Shown here piece by piece: positions 18,493-27,319 of a stretch of 64,000 nt of DNA. Position 1 is the stretch's first letter, and every line of letters starts with the position of its first letter. Location: NCBI RefSeq assembly GCF_008386495.1, contig NZ_VTHJ01000038.1, forward strand, positions 1 through 64,000, read 5' to 3'. Source of the DNA: Streptomyces tailanensis. Its GTDB lineage: Bacteria; Actinomycetota; Actinomycetes; Streptomycetales; Streptomycetaceae. A program made the translations under genes and the position numbers. The notes under the pieces are model-generated. The model had not been told where the DNA came from, searched no databases, and saw only the letters and a list, made by a program, of their open reading frames with translations.

Positions 18493-19752
18493 TCAGTCGG
18501 AGGGTCCGGTCCAGTCGGCGGGCACCTGCGCCAGCCGTACCCGCTGGGGGTGGTCGCCGACCGGGACGGACACGATCTTCTTGCCGGTGGCGAAGTCGAT
18601 CGCCGTGACCTGGTCGGTGCCGCTCTCGGAGACCACGCAGGACTTGCCGTCACCGCTGACGGTCGCCCAGTACGGCTTGGAGGCGGTGACGAGCGGGCCC
18701 TCCTGGAGCGTGCTGCGGTTCACCACGGTCGCGTAGTCGTCCATCGTGCCCGCCACGCACAGCTTGCTGCCGTCGGGGCTCATCGAGAGTCCATGATGGC
18801 GGGAGTCGTTGACGAACGTGGTGCGGTCGTCGCTGGTCGCGGGGTTCTTCGGCAGGGTCTTGGTGCGGGTGATCTTGTCGGTGGCGATGTCGTACTCGAA
18901 GAAGCCGTGGAAGAACGACACCTGGAAGTACAGCTTCGTCTCGTCGGGGGAGAACACGGCGGGCCGGACCGCGTCCGAGTAGTCGTTGAGCCCGATCGCG
19001 TTGAGCCGGTCCCGCATGTCGATGACCTTGACCTGCTGGAACGTGTTCGCGTCGACGACCGTGATCTTGCGGTCGCCCTTCGTCCAGTCCAGCCAGGTCG
19101 CGTCGGTCTGGGTGTTCACATCACCGATCGCCATGTTCCAGATGTACTTGCCGTCGCTGGTGAAGATGTTCTCGTGCGGCTTGTCGCCCGTGCCGAACGA
19201 ACCGACCTGCCGGCCGGTCTCGATGTCCAGCACATGCACGGTGTTCGCGGTCGAGGCGGAGACCGCCACCCGCTTGCCGTCGGGGGAGACCGCCATGTGG
19301 TCGGAGCGGTAACCCGACACGGGGAAGCGCCAGTTGATGTCCCCGGTGGCCAGGTCGATCGAGACCACATCGGCGAAGCTCGGGCGGGAGACGACCATCG
19401 ACGAGCCGTCCGGCGTGGAGTACATGTCGTCCACGAACTGGTCGTGACCCTCCCCCACGCTGTTGCGGATCGTCATGAACGCGATCCACCTGATCGGATC
19501 GGCGTTGATCTCCGCCATCCGCGCGTCCTTGTCCGGGATGACATTGATCCGGCCGATCTTCGCGAAGTCGCCCGACGACTTGATGACGTCCGCGGTGCCG
19601 TCCCAGTTGTTGCCCACGAACATCACCTCCCGCAGATCGGCCGCGGCGGTCGCCGGGGTGGCGGTCGCGGCGGCGGAGGCGGTCAGCGCGAGCGCGGCGG
19701 CGACGGCACCGAGGTGCCAGGTTCTGCGGCGGGGGGCGGGGGAGAGGGGCAT
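18493..19752 (-). CDS. Secreted YVTN-type beta-propeller protein
   Basis: The 419-residue product has a signal peptide (RRRTWHLGAVAAALALTASA, cleavage near ATAA) and a series of propeller blades with SPDGKRVAVSAS, TSDGKYIWNMA and SPDETKLYFQVS motifs. Such seven-bladed proteins bind ligands or act as extracellular scaffolds; no catalytic motif is seen. The ATG at 19752 follows AGGAGGA by eight bases. Two palindromes lie just upstream, and the remains of a TetR-type gene are found in the divergent position, so regulation by a now-lost repressor is likely. Convergent with the GH5 gene, with stop codons touching. Confidence 0.8.
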   Translation of the reverse strand: MPLSPAPRRRTWHLGAVAAALALTASAAATATPATAAADLREVMFVGNNWDGTADVIKSSGDFAKIGRINVIPDKDARMAEINADPIRWIAFMTIRNSVGEGHDQFVDDMYSTPDGSSMVVSRPSFADVVSIDLATGDINWRFPVSGYRSDHMAVSPDGKRVAVSASTANTVHVLDIETGRQVGSFGTGDKPHENIFTSDGKYIWNMAIGDVNTQTDATWLDWTKGDRKITVVDANTFQQVKVIDMRDRLNAIGLNDYSDAVRPAVFSPDETKLYFQVSFFHGFFEYDIATDKITRTKTLPKNPATSDDRTTFVNDSRHHGLSMSPDGSKLCVAGTMDDYATVVNRSTLQEGPLVTASKPYWATVSGDGKSCVVSESGTDQVTAIDFATGKKIVSVPVGDHPQRVRLAQVPADWTGPSD

Positions 19753-19780
19753 GTCGGTTCCTCCTGCGCGGGGGCGGAGT

Positions 19781-19822
19781 CTGAACACCTCGGTGTTCAG
19801 AGCATACTTACTGGAAAGTAAG
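19781..19822. promoter_or_regulatory. Two adjacent palindromes, likely repressor operator
   Basis: Positions 19781-19800 form CTGAACACC-TC-GGTGTTCAG, and 19807-19822 form CTTACT-GGAA-AGTAAG. Both lie 29-70 bases upstream of the beta-propeller start. The second has the TTACT-N4-AGTAA shape of many TetR-family operators, which agrees with the TetR remnant at 20203-20584. Confidence 0.6.
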
Positions 19823-20202
19823 GAACAGGCGCGCTTCACCACAAGACCAGGGACACGACAAAATCAACAGACGACCCAACGGGTCGTCAACGGTCAGGGC
19901 TCATCAGTTGGATCAGCGAATCGTAGTGAACCTGTGGCAGATTGTGACGCGCACGCCCGGTGCCCAGGCGACGTCGGGCACCCTCCTCGGCATGGCCTCA
20001 CGGCCTGGCCGACCAGCGTCCGGAGGGACGTGCCACGCGGGCTGATGACTCCGGTCTACAGCACCAGGGCACGAAGGCGATTGACTCAAGCCGCTGAACA
20101 ACGCTCAGTCCCGCTAAGTCAATCAGAGACGCTGAAACAGCCCACCGGCCGTTACGGGGGCTGGTTCGCCGTGGCGGGACCGCCCTGACCGGTCTCGCCA
20201 CG
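19823..20202. other. Gene-free region
   Basis: No convincing coding sequence is seen in these 380 bases. The position would suit the missing N-terminal half (helix-turn-helix) of the TetR gene whose C-terminal part follows, but nothing recognisable of it remains. Confidence 0.45.
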
Positions 20203-20584
20203 GTGGACAGGCAGCCGATCGCCCAACGGGCCACCGCCGCGTTCCGCGCCTACGCCGCCAACGTGACGGGCGATCCGCGCCGACTGCGCATCACCTTCAC
20301 CGAGATCATCGGCGTCAGCCCCCGCCTGGAGCGCCAGCGCCTCGAACGCCGTTCCCGCTGGGTCGCTCATCTGCGCCGAGGCCGCCGCGGCCGCCGAACG
20401 CGGCGAAGCCGTCCCCCGCGACTACCGCCTCGCCGCCACCGCCTTCATCGGCAGCGTCAACGGCCTCCTCCACGACTGGCAGGCCGGCTACGTCGACGCG
20501 GCCCTCGACGAGGTGGTCGACGAACTCGTCCACCTGCTGCTCGGGATACTGCGCCCGGCGGGCTGGCGTCCTGAGCAGGGGTGA
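20203..20584 (+). pseudogene. TetR-family regulator remnant
   Basis: The segment reads AFRAYAANVTGDPRRLRI, EIIGVSPRLERQRLERRS, then shifts frame near 20370 and continues CAEAAAAAERGEAVPRDYRL to LLLGILRPAGWRPEQG with a TGA at 20584. This is the ligand-binding C-terminal domain of a TetR/AcrR regulator. The DNA-binding N-terminus is missing and a frameshift breaks the remainder, so it cannot function. It lies divergent from the beta-propeller gene and its palindromes. Confidence 0.78.
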
Positions 20585-20605
20585 GGCAGCACACCGCCAT
20601 CAGGG

Positions 20606-20638
20606 GAACCGGTTCACCGCCGTAAGGACGGCCGGTTC
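20606..20638. terminator. Possible terminator hairpin
   Basis: Arms GAACCGG and CCGGTTC enclose an 18-base loop in which CCG and CGG can pair further. It lies between the convergent TetR remnant and glycosyltransferase gene. Confidence 0.4.
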
Positions 20639-20645
20639 GTCGCCG

Positions 20646-21887
20646 TCAGGAGAGTTCGTTCACCGCTTTCAGGACCGGGGCCACCCCGTCCTCCGCCCGC
20701 AGTTCCTCGGCCAGGGCACGCGCCCGGTGGCCGTACGACGGGTCGCCGGTCGCTCGGCGCAGGCCCGCCGTCAGCGCCGTCGCGGTGAAGCCACGCAGGG
20801 GTACGGCGCCGGGGGACACACCGAGGGTGACCAGGCGGGCGGCCCAGAAGGCCTCGTCGAACTGGACGGGGACGGGTACGGCCGGGACACCGGCGCGCAG
20901 GCCGGCCGCCGTGGTGCCGGCGCCCGCGTGGTGGACCACCGCGGCCATCCTGGGGAAGAGCAGGGAGTGCGGCACCTCGCCCACCGTGAACATGTCGTCG
21001 CCCTCGCCGCGCAGTTCGCCCCAGCCCCGCTGGATCACCCCGCGCAGCCCGGCCGCCCGCAGCGCCCGTACGACCTCGGCGCTCATCCGCTCGGGATCGG
21101 GCACGGTGGCGCTGCCCAGGCCCACGAAGACCGGGGGAGGCCCGGCGTCGAGGAAGTCCAGCAACGGGGAGGGGAGCTCGTCCTCGCGGTCGTACGGCCA
21201 CCAGTACCCGGTGACGTCCAGCCCCGCCCGCCAGTCGCCGGGCCTCGGCACCACCCGGGGGCTGTAGCCGTGGAACACCGGCCAGCCCCGTCGCTCCCGG
21301 GCCCGCCGGGCGGCGACCGGGCCGGTGCGCGGGAGCCCGTATGCGGCGCGCAGCCTTCGCATCTCCTCCGTGAAGATCCACTCCACGGACAGGTTCACCG
21401 CGTGCCCGGCCGCCCGGTTCAGGACGGGACCCCATGAGCGCACCCCGGTCATCGGCGGCGCGAACTCCCTTGTAGGCGCCAGGGGTTGGAGGTTCACCCC
21501 GAAGCTCGGAATCGACAGCCCCTCGGCGAGGGTGTGGCCGAACGGCGCGAGCGTGCCGGCCAGCAGCAGCACCTCACTGGCGCGGGCGGCGACCTCCAGA
21601 TCGTGAGACATCCCCCCGACCAGGCTCCGGGCCATGCTCACCGCCCGCAGCAGCTTCCCGGCCCCGGTCGTGCTCCGGTGCAACTCCCGCCCGCGCTCCG
21701 ACTCCAGCTCCGCCCGCGGATCCACCGGCAGGGAGCGGAACGCGACCCCCGACCCCGCCACGAGAGGCTCGAAGCGGGCGTGCGTCACCAGGGTCACCTC
21801 GTGCCCGGCCCGCACCAGCCCATGTCCCAGCCCCGTGTACGGGGCCACGTCGCCCCGGGATCCCGCCGTCATGATCGCTACCCGCAC
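20646..21887 (-). CDS. MGT-type UDP-glycosyltransferase (GT1)
   Basis: The 413-residue protein starts with a GT-B N-terminal sequence (VRVAIMTAGSRGDVAPYTGL) and carries the donor-binding region HHAGAGTTAAGLRAGVPAVP followed by PVQFDEAFWAARL. Enzymes of this type glycosylate macrolides, sterols or other small molecules. Three reasons favour the GTG at 21887: the family begins at this point, upstream codons overlap the divergent gene's promoter, and those codons have poor composition. No aglycone biosynthetic genes lie next to it, so the acceptor is unknown; self-resistance or detoxification is possible. Confidence 0.83.
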   Translation of the reverse strand: MRVAIMTAGSRGDVAPYTGLGHGLVRAGHEVTLVTHARFEPLVAGSGVAFRSLPVDPRAELESERGRELHRSTTGAGKLLRAVSMARSLVGGMSHDLEVAARASEVLLLAGTLAPFGHTLAEGLSIPSFGVNLQPLAPTREFAPPMTGVRSWGPVLNRAAGHAVNLSVEWIFTEEMRRLRAAYGLPRTGPVAARRARERRGWPVFHGYSPRVVPRPGDWRAGLDVTGYWWPYDREDELPSPLLDFLDAGPPPVFVGLGSATVPDPERMSAEVVRALRAAGLRGVIQRGWGELRGEGDDMFTVGEVPHSLLFPRMAAVVHHAGAGTTAAGLRAGVPAVPVPVQFDEAFWAARLVTLGVSPGAVPLRGFTATALTAGLRRATGDPSYGHRARALAEELRAEDGVAPVLKAVNELS

Positions 21888-21965
21888 GCGGGCCAGTATG
21901 GCGGCGAAGCCGTGCCGGGTCCGGCGAACGGACGGCGATGACCCGAAAGAGCCCCTGGCCGACCG

Positions 21966-21994
21966 TAGGATGACCGATCGGTACGACGGGGGGA
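21966..21994 (+). promoter_or_regulatory. -10 box and ribosome site for the repeat-protein gene
   Basis: TAGGAT at 21966-21971 is a good -10 hexamer, and GGGGGGAG at 21988-21994 is a ribosome site eight bases before GTG 22003. An ATG at 21970 falls inside the -10 box, so it cannot be the start if this promoter is used. Confidence 0.5.
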
Positions 21995-22002
21995 GTCGAG
22001 CG

Positions 22003-23397
22003 GTGACGGTGACGTACGCGCGGAGCGAGGTACTCCAGGGGCTGGCCCTGAACAAGGCCGCGAGCAGCGAGGTTCTGCTGCGGCTGCTGCACCCGGAGGC
22101 GAAGGCCGCCTGGCGGTGGCTGTGCAACCGGGCCGGGTTGCCCGCCGCCGTCGTCGACGCGCTCGTCACCCACCCCGACTGGCGGGTGCGTGGCGAGTTC
22201 GCCCAGAGCCAGGGGGCCGCCCCGGAGAACCGGGCCCGGCTCGTGGACGACCCCGAACGCAGGGTGCGGGCGGAACTGGCCTACGGGCCGCAGCCGTACC
22301 GCAGGCCGGCCGAACCCCTGCCCGACGAGACGTACGCACGGCTGCTGTCCGCGCCCGACCGGGTCGTACGGGAGACCGCGGCCCAGTCGGCGAGCATTCC
22401 CGACCGTGTCCTCGTCGCGTACGCCGATCATGAGGACCCCTGGGTACGCAAGGCCGTGTGCCGGGCCTGGGACGCCCTGGAACCGACCGCACGCGAGGCA
22501 TTGCTCGCCGACCCCGACGCCGCCGTGCGCCGGGCGGCGGACCGGCAGGCCTGCCGCACCGACGAGCTCCGCACCGACCAAGTCCTCGCCCTCGTCGAGG
22601 ACTTCGAGCGCCGGGACGTGATCGCGGAGGCCCGGCTGCCCCGCGCCACCGCCGAACGTCTCATGGACCTCGACGACTCCTACCTCAGGGAGGCGCTGGC
22701 CGGTAACCCGTCGCTGCCGCCCGACTTGGTGGCACGGCTCGCCGTGGATCCCGAGCGCGAGGTACGACGGGCGGTGTCGGCGCGTCCCGAGCTGACGGAG
22801 GAACAGCGGGCGGCCATCGACTACACCGTCGAGCGCTCGGCCGGTCTCGGCCCGCTCGGCTGGGTCCTGGCACTCGACGGAGACTCGGACGCCCTGCGTG
22901 CCTGTACGGCCTCCGCCCACCGCTGGCTGCGCCGGAGCGCGGCCGTCCACCCGGCGCTCCCGGCCGACCTCGTCGAACTGCTCGTGCGGGACGAGGACTT
23001 CGTGGTCCGGCTGATGGTCTGCGAGAGGCAGCCGAACGTGCCGGCGGACGCGCTGCTGCGTACGGTCCTGGAATGGGACGGCTACACGAGCCACGACATG
23101 CTGCGCATGCCGCAGTTCCCGAGGAAGGGTCTCGCCCGGTACGCGGACGATCCCAGCCCGTTCCTGCGGCGGCTTGCCCTGCACGACCCCGACGCGCCGC
23201 CGGAGCTGATCGAACGCCTCAGCCGTGACGAGTCGGCGTCGGTCCAGCGGGCGGCGGCGGGCGACGCCCGGCTGTCACGGGCCCGTATCGAGGAGTTCCT
23301 GCGGGACCCGTGGCCGGCCATGGAGGCGGCGTCCAACCCCGCCCTCACCGAGGCCGACATGCACCGCCTGCTCGACGAACTGGGCGTGCCCGCCTGA
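22003..23397 (+). CDS. HEAT/LRV-like repeat protein
   Basis: The 464-residue soluble protein consists of helical repeats of about 24-30 residues with patterns such as VRRAADRQ, VRETAAQSASIPDRVL and FLRRLALHDPDAPPELIERL. These repeats are of the HEAT or leucine-rich-variant type. No catalytic motif, signal peptide or membrane segment is present. Such proteins usually serve as binding scaffolds. The start GTG 22003 has a strong ribosome site. It is divergent from the glycosyltransferase and convergent with the SnoaL gene. Function is unknown; the family occurs widely in Streptomyces. Confidence 0.8.
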   Translation: MTVTYARSEVLQGLALNKAASSEVLLRLLHPEAKAAWRWLCNRAGLPAAVVDALVTHPDWRVRGEFAQSQGAAPENRARLVDDPERRVRAELAYGPQPYRRPAEPLPDETYARLLSAPDRVVRETAAQSASIPDRVLVAYADHEDPWVRKAVCRAWDALEPTAREALLADPDAAVRRAADRQACRTDELRTDQVLALVEDFERRDVIAEARLPRATAERLMDLDDSYLREALAGNPSLPPDLVARLAVDPEREVRRAVSARPELTEEQRAAIDYTVERSAGLGPLGWVLALDGDSDALRACTASAHRWLRRSAAVHPALPADLVELLVRDEDFVVRLMVCERQPNVPADALLRTVLEWDGYTSHDMLRMPQFPRKGLARYADDPSPFLRRLALHDPDAPPELIERLSRDESASVQRAAAGDARLSRARIEEFLRDPWPAMEAASNPALTEADMHRLLDELGVPA

Positions 23398-23403
23398 CGG
23401 TTG

Positions 23404-23769
23404 CTACTCGTCCCAGGCCTGGACCAGGGTCTGGTCGACGATCTTGCCGTCCCGCAGCGAGATCATCGAACTCGCCAGTACCCGCACCCCGTCGGGGTAC
23501 TCGCAGGACTCGGTGTAGGCGACATGGTCGCCCTGGACGACGCACTGCTCCAGCTTGTGCCTCATGTCCCGGCTGCAGACCTCTTCGAGCATCTCGCCGA
23601 TCTCGGCCCGCCCGTGCAGGACCTTGGGGTGGCTGGGCTGGGTGTTGCGGTCCACGACGCGCATCTCAGCGTCGTCCGCGTAGAGCGACAGCAGTGTCGC
23701 CGCGTTCGCCTGTTCCGTGCCCCGGCGCAGCGTTTCGGTGTCGAAGGCGGGGCTTGCCGCGGTGCCCAT
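23404..23769 (-). CDS. SnoaL/NTF2-like protein
   Basis: The 121-residue protein fits the NTF2-like fold (SnoaL-type, alpha-beta cone), with LLSLYADDAEMRVVDRN early and the strands GDHVAYTESCEYPDGVRVLA and SMISLRDGKIVDQTLV near the end. Members act as polyketide cyclases, hydrolases or plain ligand-binding proteins. No polyketide cluster adjoins, so the substrate cannot be given. AGGAGGT five bases before ATG 23769 settles the start. The stop lies six bases from the convergent repeat-protein gene. Confidence 0.78.
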   Translation of the reverse strand: MGTAASPAFDTETLRRGTEQANAATLLSLYADDAEMRVVDRNTQPSHPKVLHGRAEIGEMLEEVCSRDMRHKLEQCVVQGDHVAYTESCEYPDGVRVLASSMISLRDGKIVDQTLVQAWDE

Positions 23770-23897
23770 GGGTGACCTCCTTCATCCTCTCCTTCGAGGC
23801 TCCTCCGCCGTACGGGACCCGGCAAACGCAGCCGACCGGACAGGGCGGGGCCCTTGACATTCCCCGGCGCCCGGACAGAACATCACGGGACAGTAAC

Positions 23898-23938
23898 GTG
23901 AATGGAATTTCACTTTACGAACAAACGTGAACATTCGT
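23898..23938. promoter_or_regulatory. Inverted repeats upstream of aldehyde dehydrogenase
   Basis: GTGAA-N6-TTCAC (23898-23913) and ACGAA-N12-TTCGT (23917-23938) lie in an unusually AT-rich patch about 60-100 bases before the dehydrogenase start. They look like binding sites for a local regulator, which is not encoded nearby. Confidence 0.4.
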
Positions 23939-23999
23939 TGTGTTTCTCCCGCGTACCCCGCGTACAAGTCGTCGATACGTAATCCGAGGAAGCCGCACC

Positions 24000-25460
24000 A
24001 TGGCCATAGCCCGTGACCTGTTGATCGGTGGCAAGGACGTGCCCGCCACGTCCGGCCGCACCGCCGAAGACCTCGACCCGTACACCGGGGAGGTGTACGC
24101 GACCGTCGCGGCGGCAGGTCCCAAGGACGTCCGGCGGGCCGTGGACGCCGCCGACGCGGCGTTCGAGGAGTGGGCGGCGCTCGCCCCCTTCGCCCGGCGC
24201 GCGATCTTCTTCAAGGCCGCCGATCTGCTGGAGGGGCGGGGCGAGCAGGTCGCCGAGATCATGGCACGCGAGGCGGGCGGCACCCGGCCCTGGGCGCTGT
24301 TCAACGTGATGCTGGCGGCCAACATCCTGCGCGAGGCGGCGGCCGCGATCACCGCGCCGCGCGGTGAGGTGCTCAGCAGCCAGGAACAGGGCGCGCTGGG
24401 CCTCGCGGTGCGCGAACCGCTGGGCGTGGTGGCCGCGTTCGCCCCCTGGAACGCGCCCGTCATCCTCGGCGTACGCGCCGTGGCGGCACCGCTCGCCGCG
24501 GGCAACACCGTCGTCGTCAAGCCCAGCGAGGACGCGCCCATCGCCTGCGGGCTGCTCGTCGCGGACGTGTTCCGGGAGGCGGGGCTGCCGGAGGGCGTGC
24601 TGAACGTGGTCACCAACGACCGTGCGGACGCGGCGGAGATCGCCGAGGCGCTGGTCTCGGACCCGCGGGTGCGGGCGGTGAACTTCACCGGTTCCACCGG
24701 CGTCGGACGGATCATCAGCGAGCACGCGGGACGTCATCTCAAGCCCGCCGTACTGGAGTTGGGTGGCAAGAACGCGGTCATCGTGCTCGACGACGCGGAT
24801 GTGGACTACGCGGTCGACGCCGTCACCTTCAGCGTCTTCATGAACTCCGGGCAGATTTGCATGTCCGGCGACCGGATCCTCGTCCACGAGTCGCTGGCCG
24901 AGGAGTTCACGCAGAAGTTCACCGCCAAGGTCTCCGCGCTGCAGTCGGGCGACCCGAACGACCCGCACACGGTGGTCGGGCCGCTGGTCAGCGCCTCGGC
25001 CGCCGAGCGGATCGCGGCCCTGGTGAAGGACGCCGTCGCCAAGGGCGCAACTGTGCTCACCGGGGGCGGCCGGCCGGAGGGCGCCGTGCACCCGGCGACC
25101 GTGCTCACGAACGTCCCCAAGGACGCCGACCTCTACTACACGGAGTCCTTCGGCCCGCTCTGCGTCCTGGAGACGTTCGCCGCCGACGACACCGCCGTGG
25201 AGATCGCGAACGACACCGACAACGGCCTGACCTGCGGCATCATCACCGAGAACGCCACCCACGGTCTGGCCGTCGCGCGCCGGATCCGCACCGGGATCGT
25301 GCACATCAACGACCAGTCCGTGGCCGACGAACCGCAGGCCCCCTTCGGCGGCGTGAAGGCCTCCGGCTACGGGCGGTTCGGCGGCCGCTGGGGCATCGAG
25401 GCATTCTCGAACACCCGCTGGGTGACCATCGCCACCCAGCAGGCGCACTACCCCTTCTGA
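24000..25460 (+). CDS. NAD(P)-dependent aldehyde dehydrogenase
   Basis: The 486-residue enzyme belongs to the ALDH superfamily. The general base is Glu253 in VLELGGKNAVIV and the nucleophile Cys287 in SGQICMSGDR; the Rossmann motif FTGSTGVGR is present. The aromatic aldehyde subgroup (benzaldehyde or vanillin dehydrogenase) is the closest by feel, for example in the C-terminal NDQSVADEPQAPFGGVKASG region. It would oxidise an aldehyde to an acid in the cytosol. The last 13 bases overlap the convergent ABC exporter gene. Paired inverted repeats upstream suggest substrate-controlled expression. Confidence 0.87.
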   Translation: MAIARDLLIGGKDVPATSGRTAEDLDPYTGEVYATVAAAGPKDVRRAVDAADAAFEEWAALAPFARRAIFFKAADLLEGRGEQVAEIMAREAGGTRPWALFNVMLAANILREAAAAITAPRGEVLSSQEQGALGLAVREPLGVVAAFAPWNAPVILGVRAVAAPLAAGNTVVVKPSEDAPIACGLLVADVFREAGLPEGVLNVVTNDRADAAEIAEALVSDPRVRAVNFTGSTGVGRIISEHAGRHLKPAVLELGGKNAVIVLDDADVDYAVDAVTFSVFMNSGQICMSGDRILVHESLAEEFTQKFTAKVSALQSGDPNDPHTVVGPLVSASAAERIAALVKDAVAKGATVLTGGGRPEGAVHPATVLTNVPKDADLYYTESFGPLCVLETFAADDTAVEIANDTDNGLTCGIITENATHGLAVARRIRTGIVHINDQSVADEPQAPFGGVKASGYGRFGGRWGIEAFSNTRWVTIATQQAHYPF

Positions 25461-27232
25461 TCGCCGTTCTGATCGGATGGATCGGACGCCAGGAACTGTG
25501 TGGCCGCCAACTCCGCGTACAGCGGGTCGGCGGCCACCAGTTCGCGGTGGGTGCCGACCGCGCGGACGCGTCCGGCGTCCATGACGACGATGCGGTCGGC
25601 CATCGTCACCGTGGACAGCCGGTGGGCGACGACCAGCACCGTGGTCGTACGGGCCACATCGGCGACGGTGTCCCGCAGCGCCGCCTCGTTCACCGCGTCC
25701 AGCTGACTGGTCGCCTCGTCGAGCAGCAGCAGTCGCGGGCGGCGCAGCAGGGCCCGGGCGATCGCGACGCGCTGACGCTCACCGCCGGAGAGCTTGGTGC
25801 CCCGATGGCCGACCAGGGTCTCCAGCCCCTGGGGGAGCCCCGCGACCAGACCGTCGAGCCGGGTCGTCTTCAGCACGCGGGTGATGCCGTCCTCGCCGGC
25901 CTCCGGGTTGCCCAGCAGCAGGTTGTCGCGCAGGGAGCCGGACAGCACGGGCGCGTCCTGCTCCACGTATCCGATCGCCGACCGCAGTTGGGCGAGTTCC
26001 CACTCGGTGACATCGCGGCCGTCGACCGTGATGACGCCCGCCTCGGGGTCGTAGAACCGCTCGATGAGCGAGAAGACCGTGGTCTTGCCCGCGCCCGAGG
26101 GCCCCACGAACGCCGTCATGCCGCGGGCCGGCACCTCGAAGGTCACCCCGTGGTGGACGTACGGAAGGTCGTCGGCGTAGCGGAAGCGGACGTCGTCGAA
26201 GGCCAGGGCGGCGGGCTCCGCGTCGGGCGCCGGCAGCGGCGCGGGCCGGGCGGCCGACTCGGCGGGCAGACGCAGCGCCTCCTGGATGCGGGCGAGCGCG
26301 GCGGCGCCGGTCTGGTACTGGGTGATCGCGCCCACGACCTGCTGGATGGGCGACATCAGATAGAAGACGTACAGCAGGAACGCCACCAGCGTGCCCACGT
26401 CGATCGCGCCGGTCGCGACCCGGGCGCCGCCCACCGCCAGGACGGTGATGAAGGCCATCTGCATGGCCAGCCCTGCCGTGTTGCCCGCGGCCGCCGACCA
26501 CTTGGCGGCCCGTACGCTCTGCCGCCACGACTCCTTGGCCGCCGCGTGGATCGTCTCCTCCTCGCGGTGCTCGGCACCGGACGCCTTGACCGTGCGCAGC
26601 GCGCCGAGGATCCGCTCCAGCGAGGCGCCCATCGCGCCGACCGCGTCCTGCGCGGCACGGCTCGCCCGGTTGATGCGCGGCACGATCACCCCGAACACCG
26701 TGCCCGCTACGAGGATCACGCCGAGGGTGACGATCAGCAGCACCGGGTCGACCAGACCCATCAGCACCACCGTCGCGACCAGCGTGAGCCCACCGGTGCC
26801 GAGGCCCACGAGCGTGTCGGTGGTCACCTCGCGCAGCAGGGTGGTGTCGGAGGTTATTCGCGCCATCAGGTCGCCCGGTTCGCTGCGGTCGACCGCCGTG
26901 ATGCGCAGCCGCAGCAGATACGACGACAGCGTGCGCCGCGCGCCGAGCACCACCGACTCCGCCGTGCGCCGCAGTACGTACGAACCCAGCGCGCCCAACG
27001 CCGCGTTGCCGACGACCAGCACCGACATCAGGACCAGGGCCCAGGTGATGGCCCGGTCGTGCGAGAGGTCGTCGATGAGCTCCCGGGCCACCAGGGGCAG
27101 GGCGAGCCCGGTCGCCCCGGTGACGAGGGACAGCAGCGCGCCCAGCAGAAGTGCCCAACGGTGGGGCCGTACATAGCCGAGCAGCAGCCGCCAGGTGGGC
27201 TGCTGCTCGGTTCCGCTCTCAGTTGTGCTCAC
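25448..27232 (-). CDS. ABC exporter, fused membrane and ATPase domains
   Basis: The 594-residue half-transporter has six membrane helices (about 15-310) and an ATPase domain with GPSGAGKTT near 380, LSGGERQRVAIARAL and LLLLDEATSQLD. It belongs to the MsbA/LmrA type of exporters for lipids, drugs or metabolites and should work as a homodimer. It follows the IPT, CKX-like and LOG-AT genes on the same strand with an 87-base gap, so export of their product is an attractive inference. No peptidase domain is present. Confidence 0.88.
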   Translation of the reverse strand: MSTTESGTEQQPTWRLLLGYVRPHRWALLLGALLSLVTGATGLALPLVARELIDDLSHDRAITWALVLMSVLVVGNAALGALGSYVLRRTAESVVLGARRTLSSYLLRLRITAVDRSEPGDLMARITSDTTLLREVTTDTLVGLGTGGLTLVATVVLMGLVDPVLLIVTLGVILVAGTVFGVIVPRINRASRAAQDAVGAMGASLERILGALRTVKASGAEHREEETIHAAAKESWRQSVRAAKWSAAAGNTAGLAMQMAFITVLAVGGARVATGAIDVGTLVAFLLYVFYLMSPIQQVVGAITQYQTGAAALARIQEALRLPAESAARPAPLPAPDAEPAALAFDDVRFRYADDLPYVHHGVTFEVPARGMTAFVGPSGAGKTTVFSLIERFYDPEAGVITVDGRDVTEWELAQLRSAIGYVEQDAPVLSGSLRDNLLLGNPEAGEDGITRVLKTTRLDGLVAGLPQGLETLVGHRGTKLSGGERQRVAIARALLRRPRLLLLDEATSQLDAVNEAALRDTVADVARTTTVLVVAHRLSTVTMADRIVVMDAGRVRAVGTHRELVAADPLYAELAATQFLASDPSDQNGDQKG

Positions 27233-27319
27233 AGGGCTCCTCGGCAGATCCGTCGGGGAGTGGGGACCGGGCGCGGAGCTTCAGGGTACGTCGGCGGTGA
27301 GCGGCACCGGGAACGCCTT

